Translations under genes and position numbers: made by a program | The notes under the pieces: model-generated | Seen by the model: only the letters and a program-made list of their open reading frames with translations | Databases searched by the model: none | Told to the model about the DNA's origin: nothing | Source of the DNA: Obelidium mucronatum | Lineage: Eukaryota > Chytridiomycota > Chytridiomycetes > Chytridiales > Chytriomycetaceae | Assembly (NCBI GenBank): GCA_025765595.1 | Contig: JAIVFH010000209.1 | Coordinates: 1-50,012, forward strand | Direction of reading: 5' to 3' | Length of the DNA stretch: 50,012 bases | In this document: positions 32,001 through 42,695 of the stretch, in pieces | How positions within the stretch are numbered: position 1 is the first letter of the stretch | How the letters are laid out: every line of letters starts with the position of its first letter

Positions 32001-34692
32001 GCCTCAAGCCCAACAGAAGCAGCTGGTAAAGGGGACTCGCTCGGCAGGGTGGTGCGCGGCTCAATCTCAAGACTGCTAGTACTGGGTAGCTTTTCTTCTA
32101 TCGTTGAATCCAGGGTTTTTATCGCTGATTCAGAAAGATCAACAGTGGGCAAAGCAGGTTCATTTGGCTCGGACCCGCGAGACTCATTCTCAAGAATGCC
32201 ATTAATTGGTGAATTCTCTTCATTGTTGGCATCCGTGGGTTTAATCGTCGGTTTAGGCCTTGATGGCCCCGATGAATCAACATCTGAATTCGCCTGCACG
32301 GTCATTGGAACCAAACTGGGAACATTGCTTTCTTTTGAAACCAACTCTGGAAGTGGATTCTCTGTAAGAGGTGCTTCGGTTTCCACCAGAGACGCAGATG
32401 TCAGACCATCCAGACTCGTAACGGGACCTGGTTCAGCAGCTTCCTGGGGAACAGATGTTTCCGAGGACAAATCCATGGATGAAATTAATGAAGAAGGTGG
32501 AGGAACACCGATCAGTTGATTTCCAGATTGGTCTACAACTGGATCGGGAGTCACAGAAGTCGCAGTAGATATAACTGTGACCTCCAAAGTTTCGATACCA
32601 CTCTCTGACTCGGATAATTGCATAATTGAATTTGTAACAGCAGTTTCCCGGGGTAGTTCATCACTCTCGGTAGGTTTGGATGATTCAACAGTGGAAATAG
32701 GAGAGCTGGGGAACGCAAACTTAGTAGTAGCTGGATTAATTTCTTCAAGATCCTTCGAGATAGCGGTCTCGCCACGAGGTTGCTCGACATCTGCTGTTGG
32801 TCGAACTGAAGCGTTCACCAGAGTTGGAGATGTCGCCTTTATAGTCGAGATCTCAACATCTTCAGGAGTCGTTTTTGGGGCTGCTTCTTCGGATACTTCT
32901 ATAAAATTATCGAATAGTAAAAGTTGGTTCAAGTCCACCAACCTAAATTTCAGAGCAAACATACCTGATTTGAAGGTTTTGAAGAACTTAGGAGAAGAAT
33001 TGGGTAAAGTCCGAGATAGGATCGTTGATTCCAAGCTAGCAATTGGTTCGGAATTGAGAGCACTACTCGTGGGCAGCTGTTCTTCATTGGAATTTGATGC
33101 TGAAACAGCTACGTCAATTGAATTTGTACGAGAGGATTCCGTAATTTCCTGAAGACGAGCTAACACTGAAATCGTTGCGATGGTTTCGACAGCCACTTCT
33201 CCTGTTGAAGTTGACGACACTTTTTCTGCGGTGAGAGTTGACGTTGGGGTATTCTCCAATGTCGCCACCTCTGTTGATGAAATCAATGATTCTCGATCCT
33301 TTAGAGTTGGCGTTGTTGTTCCTTCCAGCGTACCATCAGCACTTTCGGTTACGGATAAGCCTTGGGTTATCTGTGGCTCTGCCGTGATTTGATGTGTAAC
33401 TGCGCTACTTTGGGGGTAGAGAGCAGAAGAAGTAGGTGTTGCATCTATGTTGCTCCCAGTTTGATCCACATATTCTTGAAACAGATTATATGTTTCGCCG
33501 GAAGCAATACTCGTAGTTGCAAATCCACTCAAATTCAGAGCCGTCGTTGATTCTTCAAGTGTCTTCCTGGATAGAGCTGAAGAAGGTGCAGCCTCGTTCG
33601 TCTGAGTGGTGATTGAATCTTGAAATGGAATATCTTCAGCAATGGATTGACGCGACAATGAGAAGCCATCATTTTCTCTTGATTCCACAGCAGACTGAGT
33701 AGGAACCTCACTGAAACTTGTACGTTCAATGGATTCAGAAGTCGCTCGTGAAGAGTTGAATAAATCTGAAGTGGCCGCCAGCCCATTCAAAGCCAATTCC
33801 GTATTTTCCGTGGAAACTGCAGTGTATGTCGCAAATTTCTGAGAAGAATCAGTGGCCGAAGTTGCCTTTTGGGTTACTTCACTGTCTTCCGCCACACTTG
33901 TACTTGAGAAATGTTTTGATGTCTTTGGAATGTCACCAACGTCGGACGTGGTGGACTGGAAGGTGGTGATAATCTCCAACAGTTGCGATGAATCTTGAAG
34001 AACATTTGCAGTCCTTGTGTGTGGTTCATCTTTCTCTGCTGATACGATAGTTGAAGATGTTTCGGCAGGAGCGTTAGCGGATTCAGTAAACGAATCGGCA
34101 AGTTGTGTGGTTGTTCTGATGTCACTCTGAATTCGAGTTCGAGTACCCGTACCTATAATTGCGTCAGCATATTAGATAAGGTTCGTGAAAGAAGCGCCAC
34201 ACCTTTCTTGTCTGCCGTTGTCTCTTGCGAAATATCTGTTGCGGACAGGCCGGTGTCCATTTGCCGACCATTTGCATCTCCATTCACTCCGCCGGTTGAA
34301 GATGCTTTCATCGTGCGAACTGCGGCTCGAGGCGAGGCCATGCGTGAAGGTGGAGGTGTTTCTGAGGACACGTTGGCAGTCGGATTACCCCAAGGTTCCG
34401 ACTCAGTAGTCACTTCCAGCCTCTTTAAAGCTTTTGGAGATTCAGTGGGTCGGGTGGATTGAATGCGGCGTGTACGTGTTGAAGTGGGTTGAATGCTCTC
34501 CGAGTCCGAGACTCCAAGAGCCGTGGTTTGAAGGTTTGAATTATCCAGCTTTGGCGTCTCTGTTTCATTTTGCGGTTCGAGCGGCTGAAGCGTAGATTTA
34601 GTCTCTGTAGTTGTCTTTGGGGTTGAAGCCATCTCGGTGCTTGTAGCAGCTGTTGCTTCCAGCGCAGCAGCAACTACAGACTCCGTTTGCAT
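28767..34692 (-). CDS. Giant Ser/Thr/Pro-rich single-pass membrane protein B
   Basis: Exons (complement): 34692-34203, 34152-32965, 32898-30205, 30151-28767; 1918 aa with exon lengths summing to a multiple of three. The ectodomain of about 1600 residues is rich in Ser, Thr, Pro and Glu. It holds about 11-12 imperfect repeats of some 40 residues (core RVLEDESRGSLPSESPLP ... TDPNSEEKLP) between about 32200 and 30830. A TM helix (VVSGVLVLIVCALFAVTMY, then RKRK) leads to a cytoplasmic tail with FDDVFEELESAIPF, EEVVKRDQEERRGYIEKHES and SVSWTV, shared with protein A. No signal peptide follows ATG 34692. One base out of frame just upstream lies MKRHLVSLFVIG, a good signal sequence, so the true start may be hidden by a shift. 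The C-terminal end lies in a DNA repeat. Confidence 0.75.
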
Positions 34693-34939
34693 TCCAATGA
34701 CGAATAAAGATACAAGGTGCCTCTTTCATTGCGGGTTTTGGCCTCAATGAAAAGTGGCAGTGGCAATGACTTTTTTTGAGTGCACATCCAAGATTGTAAT
34801 GAAAGTTGTAATCTCCCAAAAAGCATCGCACGAAATCCTGCATAATTCTGTATATGCGCTCTCTGACACAGCAGTGGATCTGCTTGAGATTGTATAATTA
34901 AATGTATTCGCGTCTTTGACAATTTGTATATTTTCCTGA

Positions 34940-35915
34940 CGTGATGATGATCAACTCTGGTGAACCAAGTCCCCCAGAACTGCTGCGATACTACAAAATG
35001 GCTGAAATGGGTCCAGATTAAAGTCCTGGAAAAGAATGGTTTGGTTGTCTTGGATTATGCAAAGCCTTTCTCAACTCTGTCAAACAGGCTGGCTTCCTTA
35101 CGTTGAGGGTGAAAGCCCGTATTGGAATCTGTCGTGGAAAGGTAAAATCAAAGAGAATATGTGTGTTCGGGCTTACGATTTGATCCAAGGATCACGATAC
35201 ACTCAGTCGAAGGGAATGACTTCCGTGACAAAAAGTTGCGCAACAAGCCAACAACAAATTGCATATTCCCTTTATTGAATCCTTGACAAACTTGAAAAGC
35301 TTGACTCTGTTTAGTTCGAATTCTGCGGATAGTGGGGCCTTGCATAATCTTATTGCGGCTTTGCCGGCTAAAGCGGCCATCACAAGTCTGATGGCACACG
35401 CGTACGAATACAATGAACAAGGACATGACGGATGTCTAAATACCCTGTATCTGCACTTGCATTTGTTTGAGAATCTTACACTCTTGGATATCTTTTGTAT
35501 GATCAACGACCAAGATTATCTTGACATTGGAATGTGTATTCACCTGAACACGCTCAGACTATATTCAAGTTACGATGAGAACCGTGAGAGAATGTTCCAT
35601 GCTGAAAATTCCATCTTGGATTATAAAAGTCTTGCGAAATTGAGAGAGTTGATATTAATTGGTTACGGAATTGCTCATACACTCTGTTTCTGGAATGCTC
35701 TTCCATTCCAAGTACTCAAGAAGGCAACGATTCTCATTTGGAAATATGATTTTGAAGTTGGGGATAGTAATTTTGAATTGGATGAAGAGGATTGGGCTGA
35801 ACGTGCACAAGAAAAGTGGAAACGGGTGAGGGGACAGCAGGCTGGAGCTAAAATTTGGTGTCGCGCTTCTTTTGATGAAGATCAAGCGTGGTCTCCTTCG
35901 TGGTCTCCTAATTAA
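34940..35915 (+). pseudogene. Decayed F-box/leucine-rich-like gene
   Basis: The main part (35259-35915) is open for 218 codons and shows spaced leucine motifs (LTNLKSLTLFSS, LHLFENLTLLDIF, IHLNTLRLYSS, LAKLRELILIGYG), like the leucine-rich half of fungal F-box proteins. Upstream are fragments in shifting frames: PSPPELLR near 34966, LCKAFLNSVKQAGF near 35056, and HSVEGNDFRDKKLRN near 35200. They resemble an F-box start and linker. At least three frame changes are needed to join them and no convincing introns fit. The intact 3' part could be a truncated gene, but no good start context is visible. Confidence 0.45.
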
Positions 35916-36013
35916 TTCTTTTTTTTTGTCGAGAATTGTTTTAAGTTTCTTTTTTTAGTCGCGTATTCCAATAGAAGTGTATTCTTATTTGAAAAAAACG
36001 CAGTTGGTACTAT

Positions 36014-37816
36014 CTAAAACCCTCCACCAACTTGATGAACATCTTCCAAATGCCGCTGCAACAATTCATCAGTCGCAAACAACCGATGACACCCAAGCAC
36101 TCTGCATTCAAGACTGACAGACTTCCCAAACGTCGAAACGCCACACTCAATCGGAATGGCACCCGTATGCAGCACACTATCCAAATGCCGATTCAAATCA
36201 TATTCGCGACTGAATCGTGCATGACATCCTGGATGCGGACACGATATTTGTTTGTCCTTGTCTGAAAGAAGCCATGAGGGTTCTCCAGTGATGGTTGCAA
36301 TCTCGGATCCATCGACAAAGTTTTCGTGTTGAGCGTTGCTTGATTTCCTCTTTTTCTTGTTGTTGTCGGTTGTTGTTGTTGTTGTTGGGGCAAGTTCAGG
36401 CACAGTGACGTGGAGCCTCATGTGACGCGTAAGTAGGTGCTTGTGACCGAATTCGGATGTGCATCCATCCGCGTTACATTTGTATGGTTTCAAGAGCTCG
36501 TGTTTGGTCCGGATGTGTGTTTTCAAGTTTGAGTTCTGGGGTAAAGCACAGATCAGAAAATGAATATATAGAACGGGTATCAATACATACAGTCATGAAA
36601 ACTTTTCCACAGTCTTCAACTGTACAAGCAAATACGGTTCGATCTTCGAGAAGGTGGGTCTTGAGATGCATTTGGAGACTATATTTTGTGGTGAAGGTCT
36701 TGTTGCATTGTTTACAAATTACTTTATGGTCTTGTTTGATGTGTGCTTGGAGGAGAGACCATTTGGGGAAAGATGCTTTGCAATTTGGTTGACCACAAAG
36801 GTATCTTGATTCCTCTGCATATGATTATTGGTATCAATTATTCGTAGTTCCCATGAAAAAAAAGAGACAAAGCATCATTACTTGAGTGGCTCTTTGCAAC
36901 ATGTTCGAGCATGGCCGAAGTTTTGGGGAATCGCTTCTCGCATCCATCATGGATGCATTTGTATGGCAACAAGCCCGTGTGCGTCGTCTCGTGTTTCTTG
37001 AGTTGCACTTGCTTCGCAAAAGAGTAATTACATCCCTCGAAAGTACACTTGTGAGGCAACGGATCGGTGTGGGATTTCATGTGTCGATTCAAATGGTAGA
37101 GACTGCTGAAACGTGCGGTACACCGTCCTTCAACCACGTCACTACCGTTTCTGACCAGCCGAGATACGGTTGATGTCAAGGACTTTGCATCATCATCGTC
37201 GTCCTGCGAAACTTCCTGATCAGATTCCTGTTGATCGTTTGCGGAATATGATCCAAATGTGCATTTGAAGGGTTTCCGAGCTTCAATCGATCCACCGTGT
37301 GATAGCATATGGACATCGAGATGGTTTTTCCGACTATATGCTTTGTTGCATCCTGAATGTGTGCATTTGAATGGTTTCTGTTCAAGGGGTTGTTGGTTTC
37401 AGATAAGTGAGCCCCAAGAATGCGACTGTTACCTCGCCTGTGTGACTGAGGAGATGCAGTTTAAGCTTTGCATTCTTTACAAAGGATTTGTTGCAGAATG
37501 AGCAAATGAATCCCTTTTTGGTTGATCCAGATGTTGATGGACTTGGTGCAGCCCTGTCTGGATTCTGTTGCGGCACATCACTGTCGCCTACATCATCATC
37601 TTCCGAATCTTCATGTATTTCGCCCTGGCTTTCATTGTCCAATTCTGGGCCAGAGTATTCCGAGTCAGACGACGCAGTTGATGCCACCTTCCGCTTCATC
37701 CGTCTCCCACCGACTCTTTTGCCTCCATCGCCATCCTTACTGTTATCTTGATCAACCAGTGTCTCTTGACTTGACACAGCGAGCGACTCTGTCGATCCAG
37801 CTTCGCTCACAATCAT
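36014..37816 (-). CDS. GTF3A: TFIIIA-like C2H2 zinc-finger protein (11 fingers)
   Basis: Exons (complement): 37816-37433, 37377-36882, 36814-36591, 36535-36014; 541 aa. An acidic N-terminus of about 100 residues precedes eleven C2H2 fingers. Fingers are joined by short linkers as in TFIIIA, and finger 6 (YLCGQPNCKASFPKW) has the Trp typical of the central 5S-binding region. A Thr/Lys-rich spacer splits fingers 9 and 10, recalling the fungal insert between fingers 8 and 9. TFIIIA binds the internal control region of 5S rRNA genes and recruits TFIIIC. Finger 3 is odd: its two zinc Cys (FKCTF and EGRCTARF) are separated by about 45 mostly acidic residues. Another multi-finger factor is possible but less likely. 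It diverges from the next gene, 56 bp away. Confidence 0.75.
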
Positions 37817-37872
37817 TTGGAAAAAAAAAGAATTAATTAATTTAAAAGAATAAACATTACATCTCCACCACT

Positions 37873-39270
37873 ATGCCAAACTCGCCAACGGCCGTCACCA
37901 CGACGACGACGACGTGTTCCTGCTCAAACATTCGCATTTACAGCCACACTGACGACAACGGCAAACGAGTTGTCGATGAGAAACACATTGTAAGCAGCGC
38001 ATGCATTGGCTTGTTCGTTATTAAACCAACACACCCACCCACTAGCAAGTCCCGCCCGTTGCACTCGACCTCGCCGACACGCTTGTTTGCTTGAACTGCG
38101 GCGATACGCTGTCCACTGATGGCCTTGGACCCGAGACCGAGCAGACGGAGCAGAAAGAGCAGACAGAGCAGAAGGAGCAGAGCAAACAGAAGGAGAAAGA
38201 GACCACGTCGCAGTGCTTTGGCGGCATCGCCGTCGGGCCGCCGCCGACCAATCAGAATGCGGCCAGCCACGCGCTGCGCGTCGGCGACAAACACGCGCGC
38301 CGCCTCGCGCTGCGGCAGACGTTTGCGGCGTTCAAAGACGCGCTGCTCAGCGACGCCGAAGAACGCATTCTGCGCGCCCAGGCGGAGTGCGCGTGGCTGT
38401 GCGACCGCATCCAGGCTGCGGGCGGCGAGTGCGAGACGGCGTCGACTTCGGCTTCGGCTTCGACTGCTTCGAACCAAGTCATCGCAAAAGAACCACTCGC
38501 ATCAGGCAGCAGCGCGCCAGGCTCCCTGCTGTCGCAGCATCTGAGCAGTGGACGGATCGGCGCTACTTCGCCTCCTTCGCCAATTCTGGCTAGCGCCGCC
38601 TACACACCTGGTATCGTCTCGTCGGGATCGAATTCGGCGTCGAGGGAAAATATTAGCTCGAGTGGGTCTGTGAGCCGAAAAGTTCACTTTAAGGAATCGA
38701 CATCAGCCACCAACAACGACCCCACCACACAACAATCAACAAAAGAATCATCAAATGTGCCGCCAAACAAGAAACTGCATGGTCTAAAGACGGGTTTTGG
38801 TGGCAGTGGTGGAAAGAGTATGCCTAGCCCCGCTGCGCCAAATAATGCAAAAGTTGTATTTGGAAAAACGGAAGACATATTTTCATTGGATGAAGGCAGC
38901 AGCATAGATACCGATGATGATGGAGCGGATAAATACCTGACCGATGAAATTGAGGAGGAGGAAGAGGAGGAAGAGGAGGGTGAGTCACCACAAACACTGT
39001 GCCAGGACACATTTGATGCTCATTTTTTACTTTTACGCAGATACATCTCCTATTCACAATGTTTCCCTTTTATCATCTTCGTTACCCGTCAACATCATCA
39101 AAGATCCGCGAACCAACATTGCGTATGAACGGAAACCGAAACCTGCTGCAGCAGATTCTGAGTTTATAGCACCTCATGAGATCGCTGCAAAAAGTTATCA
39201 AGCCCAATCTGGCATAAGTGGATCCGTTGTAGGGAAAATGTCGGCGAGTTACAAAAAGAGTGGGATATAG
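37873..39270 (+). CDS. Unknown protein with N-terminal CxC...CxxC cluster
   Basis: Exons 37873-37989, 38046-38979, 39041-39270; 426 aa. The N-terminus has CSCSNIRIYS and, after the first intron, TLVCLNCGDTLS, together a plausible zinc-binding pair. A charged (TEQKEQ)n stretch, a helical segment (ALRQTFAAFKDALLSDAEERI), a Ser-rich middle and a poly-Glu run follow. The last exon has SLLSSSLPVNIIKD and ends HEIAAKSYQAQSGISGS, which looks conserved, but I do not recognise the family. 38090-38480 is strongly GC-rich while the flanking exonic sequence is not. It shares a 56-bp divergent promoter with the TFIIIA-like gene, which suggests a housekeeping or nuclear role, weakly. Confidence 0.65.
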
Positions 39271-39342
39271 TAATCAAAAATCGATCCAAAACGGCATTGT
39301 ATTATTTGACAGTTGAAATAAATCCTTGTGAGTTAATCAAAA

Positions 39343-40446
39343 CTACTTTCGTCGAGGTCTCCGCCGGTTTGCTGAAGTTGATTCATCATCGTCTCCTCCA
39401 ACTTTCCTGCTACTCGACACACTGCTTGCCCTTGCAGCCACGTAATCATCCTCGAAATCACTTTCATCGTCCTCTTCCTCTTCCTCCTCACCATCATCAT
39501 CCTCGGGTATCGCTTCAGAATTGGCGTCGCCCCTGCTTTCTTCATCCTCCTCAGAGTTTCTAATGTTTCGTTCCTTTTCTTTCGAGATTCGGTCTTTCAT
39601 TCTCTTTTCTTTCATTTCCTTCTCCTTCTCCCCTCGTTCCTTCTCGAGCAATTCCTTTTTGATCATGTACTTGCTCTTTTCCTTTTCAATAACAGAGCCT
39701 TTTTTGCCCTCATCAGTACTTGTATTCAAGCCACCACTAATGTTGGAATCCCCGCCACGTTTCTCCCGCTCGTCCTTCTCGCGTTGCATCTGCTCTTCAC
39801 GCTCACGCTCCATCTTTTCCTTCTTGAGCATATATTTACTCTTCTTTTCTGAACTGACTATTGGGCGACCGCGTTTTTTCGCCGATGCTGTTGCAGCAGC
39901 TGCTGCTGCTGTCGCTGCAGCTGACTGCGTGGAAGCAGCAATAACAGCTGCAACCCCACCAGCTGTAGTGCTAACGGAAGGAGTCTCTATTTGATGATGG
40001 AAGGGAGTAGTCAAACCTTCCTCTGCAACTCGCATGAACGCAGCGGCACTACTACTACTACAACTAGCAGCAGATGCAGACGGTGGAGTCCGTGGATCTG
40101 TTTCTGCTGATTGGTTACTGATGGAATCACGCCGTGTTGGTGATGGATCAAAGTTGGCCTGTCCTACTCCTCCTCCCCCTGGAGCTGATATTGAGAAGTT
40201 GGTAGATGATGTACTGAGTTTGCGTTTTTTGTGGCTTTGGGCTGGCGCTGCTGACGGTGGTGACAAGTCATGATTGATTGCGATAGACAGTTTGTGTTGT
40301 AACGGCTCTTCTCCACGATGAGGAGGAGGAGAAGGAGGTACGAAGTCAGAGGGAAGATTGAATTCCGATTCTTCAAGAGCAATGGCGTGTTCGTTGGACT
40401 GGTCAATTTTTGAATCGTTGAGTATTTCAAGTTTTCTCTGGCCACT
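39343..40446 (-). CDS. Low-complexity nuclear protein with AT-hook
   Basis: Intronless, about 367 aa from the Met of MSGQRKLEIL at 40446. It has a Ser/Pro-rich first half, a poly-Ala run, then KKRGRPIVSSEKK, an AT-hook core (RGRP). Next come two similar blocks, KSKYMLKKEKMERERE and KSKYMIKKELLEKERG, flanked by Lys/Glu-rich helices. The end is acidic (a DDDGEEEEEE run) followed by RRRPRRK. An AT-hook implies minor-groove binding to AT-rich DNA; chromatin association is inference. I cannot place it in a named family. Confidence 0.6.
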   Translation of the reverse strand, partial: SGQRKLEILNDSKIDQSNEHAIALEESEFNLPSDFVPPSPPPHRGEEPLQHKLSIAINHDLSPPSAAPAQSHKKRKLSTSSTNFSISAPGGGGVGQANFDPSPTRRDSISNQSAETDPRTPPSASAASCSSSSAAAFMRVAEEGLTTPFHHQIETPSVSTTAGGVAAVIAASTQSAAATAAAAAATASAKKRGRPIVSSEKKSKYMLKKEKMEREREEQMQREKDEREKRGGDSNISGGLNTSTDEGKKGSVIEKEKSKYMIKKELLEKERGEKEKEMKEKRMKDRISKEKERNIRNSEEDEESRGDANSEAIPEDDDGEEEEEEDDESDFEDDYVAARASSVSSSRKVGGDDDESTSANRRRPRRK

Positions 40447-40461
40447 CATACACATACACAC

Positions 40462-40940
40462 ACCACTGAATCAAGCATCGGTAGGTCATACGTCTCAGCC
40501 AAACTTTTCCATAGTTGATTCGATGAAATGTATGCAGATCCATGGGGAGTGTGGGCGTTTACGGCTTTGAGGATCGATATCATTCGAAAATGCTTGTGGA
40601 GGCCTGGTTTACCATCGTGCGAAAGGATTTAACAAAAAAACTGCAGCAGAAGGTGTTTTTTGTAGGTTTTTTTTTCAAGGTACCGATGGGTCTTGTGGCG
40701 CAGACGGCTTCGAAAAGTGCACTCTCAGCTTCAAGAGATAGATTTGTCATTTTCAAGATGAATTCAGATTTTAATAAATATTATAACGAGCGACGAACTA
40801 CTAGAGACTGGACGAGACAGACTCATTTGAAGGCATCTATCTCTACCATCCACAGCCCTCCTCCCCCCACTAAAAAAACACACAGCAGAGTCCAAAAAAA
40901 AACGAACAAAAGAACAAGCCCCCTTCATCATCCTCTTCTT
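40462..40940. other. Intergenic stretch, nothing recognised
   Basis: This region lies between two minus-strand genes. Short + strand open frames (for example 40542-40672, coding FEDRYHSKMLVEAWFTI) lack conserved features or sensible splice sites. It must carry the AT-hook gene's promoter and the CENP-A 3' UTR. Confidence 0.3.
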
Positions 40941-41730
40941 CTACGCGAGTCCTCGGTACCCATACGCTCCACGAATACGACGCGCCAGTTGGATATCCTT
41001 TTGCATAATCGTCACACGTTTTGCATGTATAGCACACAAATTTGCGTCTTCAAATAAATGAATCAGGAAAGATTCAGCAGCTTCTTGGAGTGCCATGATT
41101 GCTGTGCTTTGGAGACGGAGACCGGTTTCTTGGTCGAATCTGTCTTTGGTATATTCTTGGACAATTTCACGGACCTTCCAAATGAAAAATTGAATCAATG
41201 GTTAATTTTTTTTTTGGAGGCAGGTTTGTGTGTTGTTCGTGGGTGGTTGTGGGGAGAGTAAGTGGCGGTGCGGAATATCAGCTCCTAAATTCCAAGACCC
41301 GAGTCCCTTCATCAATCCACCAAAAATCAAAAGACACATCCCGGAATCCAATTCGTTATCCCACCAGTCCAAAACTACTCTCATTTTCAAGTACGCGGAC
41401 ATCCGAATTAATGTTGAATCTAGGCAAGGGGGGTGCTGGTTTTCCTACCACACGCGCGAAGGGCAGCTTCCGAAGCAGTAGATCTGTGCCCTTCTGGTAC
41501 TTTCTAATTTCTCTAAGAGCGACAGTTCCTGGTCTGTATCGATGTGGCTTCTTTGTCGCTTTCGGGACAGCTGAGATAAAAAAAAATGTCAACAATCTGT
41601 TTTTGAACAACAACTAAAACAACCCCCCCAAAAAAAGCACCAAACTCTTTGTAGCTCTCTTTGGAGAAGTTGAAGATGGAATGCTCTGTCGTGGATTCTT
41701 TGCTGGTGTTGCTGCTTTCGTGCGTGCCAT
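40941..41730 (-). CDS. CENPA: Centromeric histone H3 variant (CENP-A/Cnp1/Cse4)
   Basis: Exons (complement): 41730-41646, 41570-41449, 41174-40941; 146 aa, all phases agree. The N-tail begins [11 protein letters not shown] and keeps the H3-like ARTK but diverges after it. The histone fold starts [20 protein letters not shown] and ends [20 protein letters not shown]. Loop 1, between REIVQEY and [12 protein letters not shown], is seven residues longer than in canonical H3; a longer loop 1 marks CENP-A (fission yeast Cnp1 is similar). CENP-A replaces H3 at centromeres and seeds the kinetochore. Intron 2 is 274 nt, long for this window. Canonical fungal H3 would be 136 aa without the loop insertion. 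The start lies 96 bp from divergent DRC8. Confidence 0.9.
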
Positions 41731-41826
41731 CCGTTTTGTGTTTTTTTATTTTGTCTGTTTTTTGTCCAGACACAAAAAAAAGAGCTCACTACCTATACTA
41801 CATTTAAAAATCCGTTAACAAAAACC

Positions 41827-42630
41827 ATGTCGAATCTCGACGCGAATCTTGTCAGAAGAATTAAAAGCGGTACGGTAAATTTGATTCTTTTCTTTCTTTT
41901 GGGGGGCTAAAATTGATTCTCAAACTTGATTCAGCTTTCGACACCTTCGATCAGGCGAACAACGGCACCTGCGATGGTACAAACTAACATTTGGATCGCC
42001 ATTGCACCATATGGATAACTTTTCTTTTTTGAAAAGTCAGAGAAATTGGAACAGTGATTCGATCTCTTGGAGTCAACCCAAGTGAAGAACAGTTAAGAAC
42101 ATGGGTCAAAGAGGTACCAAAAAAAAAGACAGAGATATAAAAAAAGATGAATCAGCTTCAGTCAGCTTCTCTTAAAAGTGATCTAATCAGAATCCTTTTT
42201 TGAAATCATTTCTCCAGATGGAAGAGGAGGAACCAACAGGATACATCCAATACGATAAATTCTTTAAACTCTGTAGCACACAAGTTTTCAGTTCGAACGC
42301 TGCGATTCGGAACGATGAAGAAGAGATTTTTCGCGCGTTTGTTTCGCTGGATGCTGAAAAGAAGGGGTATTTGCTTCCAGAGGATTTGAAGCGGTTCATG
42401 ATGACAGAAGGTGAACCGTTTAGTATGGAGGAAGTGGAGGAAATGCTCGCTGTAAGTTTTTCTATTCGATGGTGGGATGCTATTTTGATTCTTTCATCAG
42501 GCTTGCACAGACCCCTCTGACAATCGCGTGTACTACGAAGGTGCTTAAGCATCAGCAATTTAAAAATCAGCTGATCTAATTTTATTTGTTTTTGATAGAC
42601 TTTGTTTCTTTATTGGCATCAAACGATTAG
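41827..42630 (+). CDS. DRC8: Dynein regulatory complex subunit 8 (EFCAB2), EF-hand protein
   Basis: Six exons: 41827-41869, 41935-41976, 42037-42113, 42218-42451, 42501-42540, 42599-42630; 155 aa, exons as short as 32 nt. It aligns with EFCAB2 along its length: FDTFDQANNGTCDVREIGTV, then VNPSEEQL, EEEEPTGYIQYDKF, DAEKKGYLLPEDLKRFM, GEPFSMEEVEEML and a final YYEDFVSLLA. Two EF-hand-like loops are recognisable; calcium-ligand positions are only partly kept. DRC8 is part of the nexin-dynein regulatory complex linking outer doublets of motile axonemes, so its presence implies a flagellated zoospore. It converges on ARMC9, 65 bp apart. Confidence 0.93.
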
Positions 42631-42695
42631 AAGCGGACAAGCAACCAGTAATAAAATCACAATTCAAATTTCCAAAATCTAGGGCTCTTTTTGTT

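Noticed and set aside
30540..32519. 659-codon open frame on the + strand opposite protein B
   Set aside because: It is the antisense shadow of the Ser/Glu/Pro repeats, whose codon composition avoids stops on the other strand. It has no domain, and the minus gene has matching introns, TM helix and a paralogue.
32899..32964. Extra peptide segment FALKFRLVDLNQLLL in protein B
   Set aside because: It is a 66-nt intron divisible by three (GTATGT...TTATAG) that happens to be open.
36014..37816. Transposase-type zinc fingers
   Set aside because: Eleven regularly spaced C2H2 fingers with TFIIIA features and no catalytic domain or terminal repeats.
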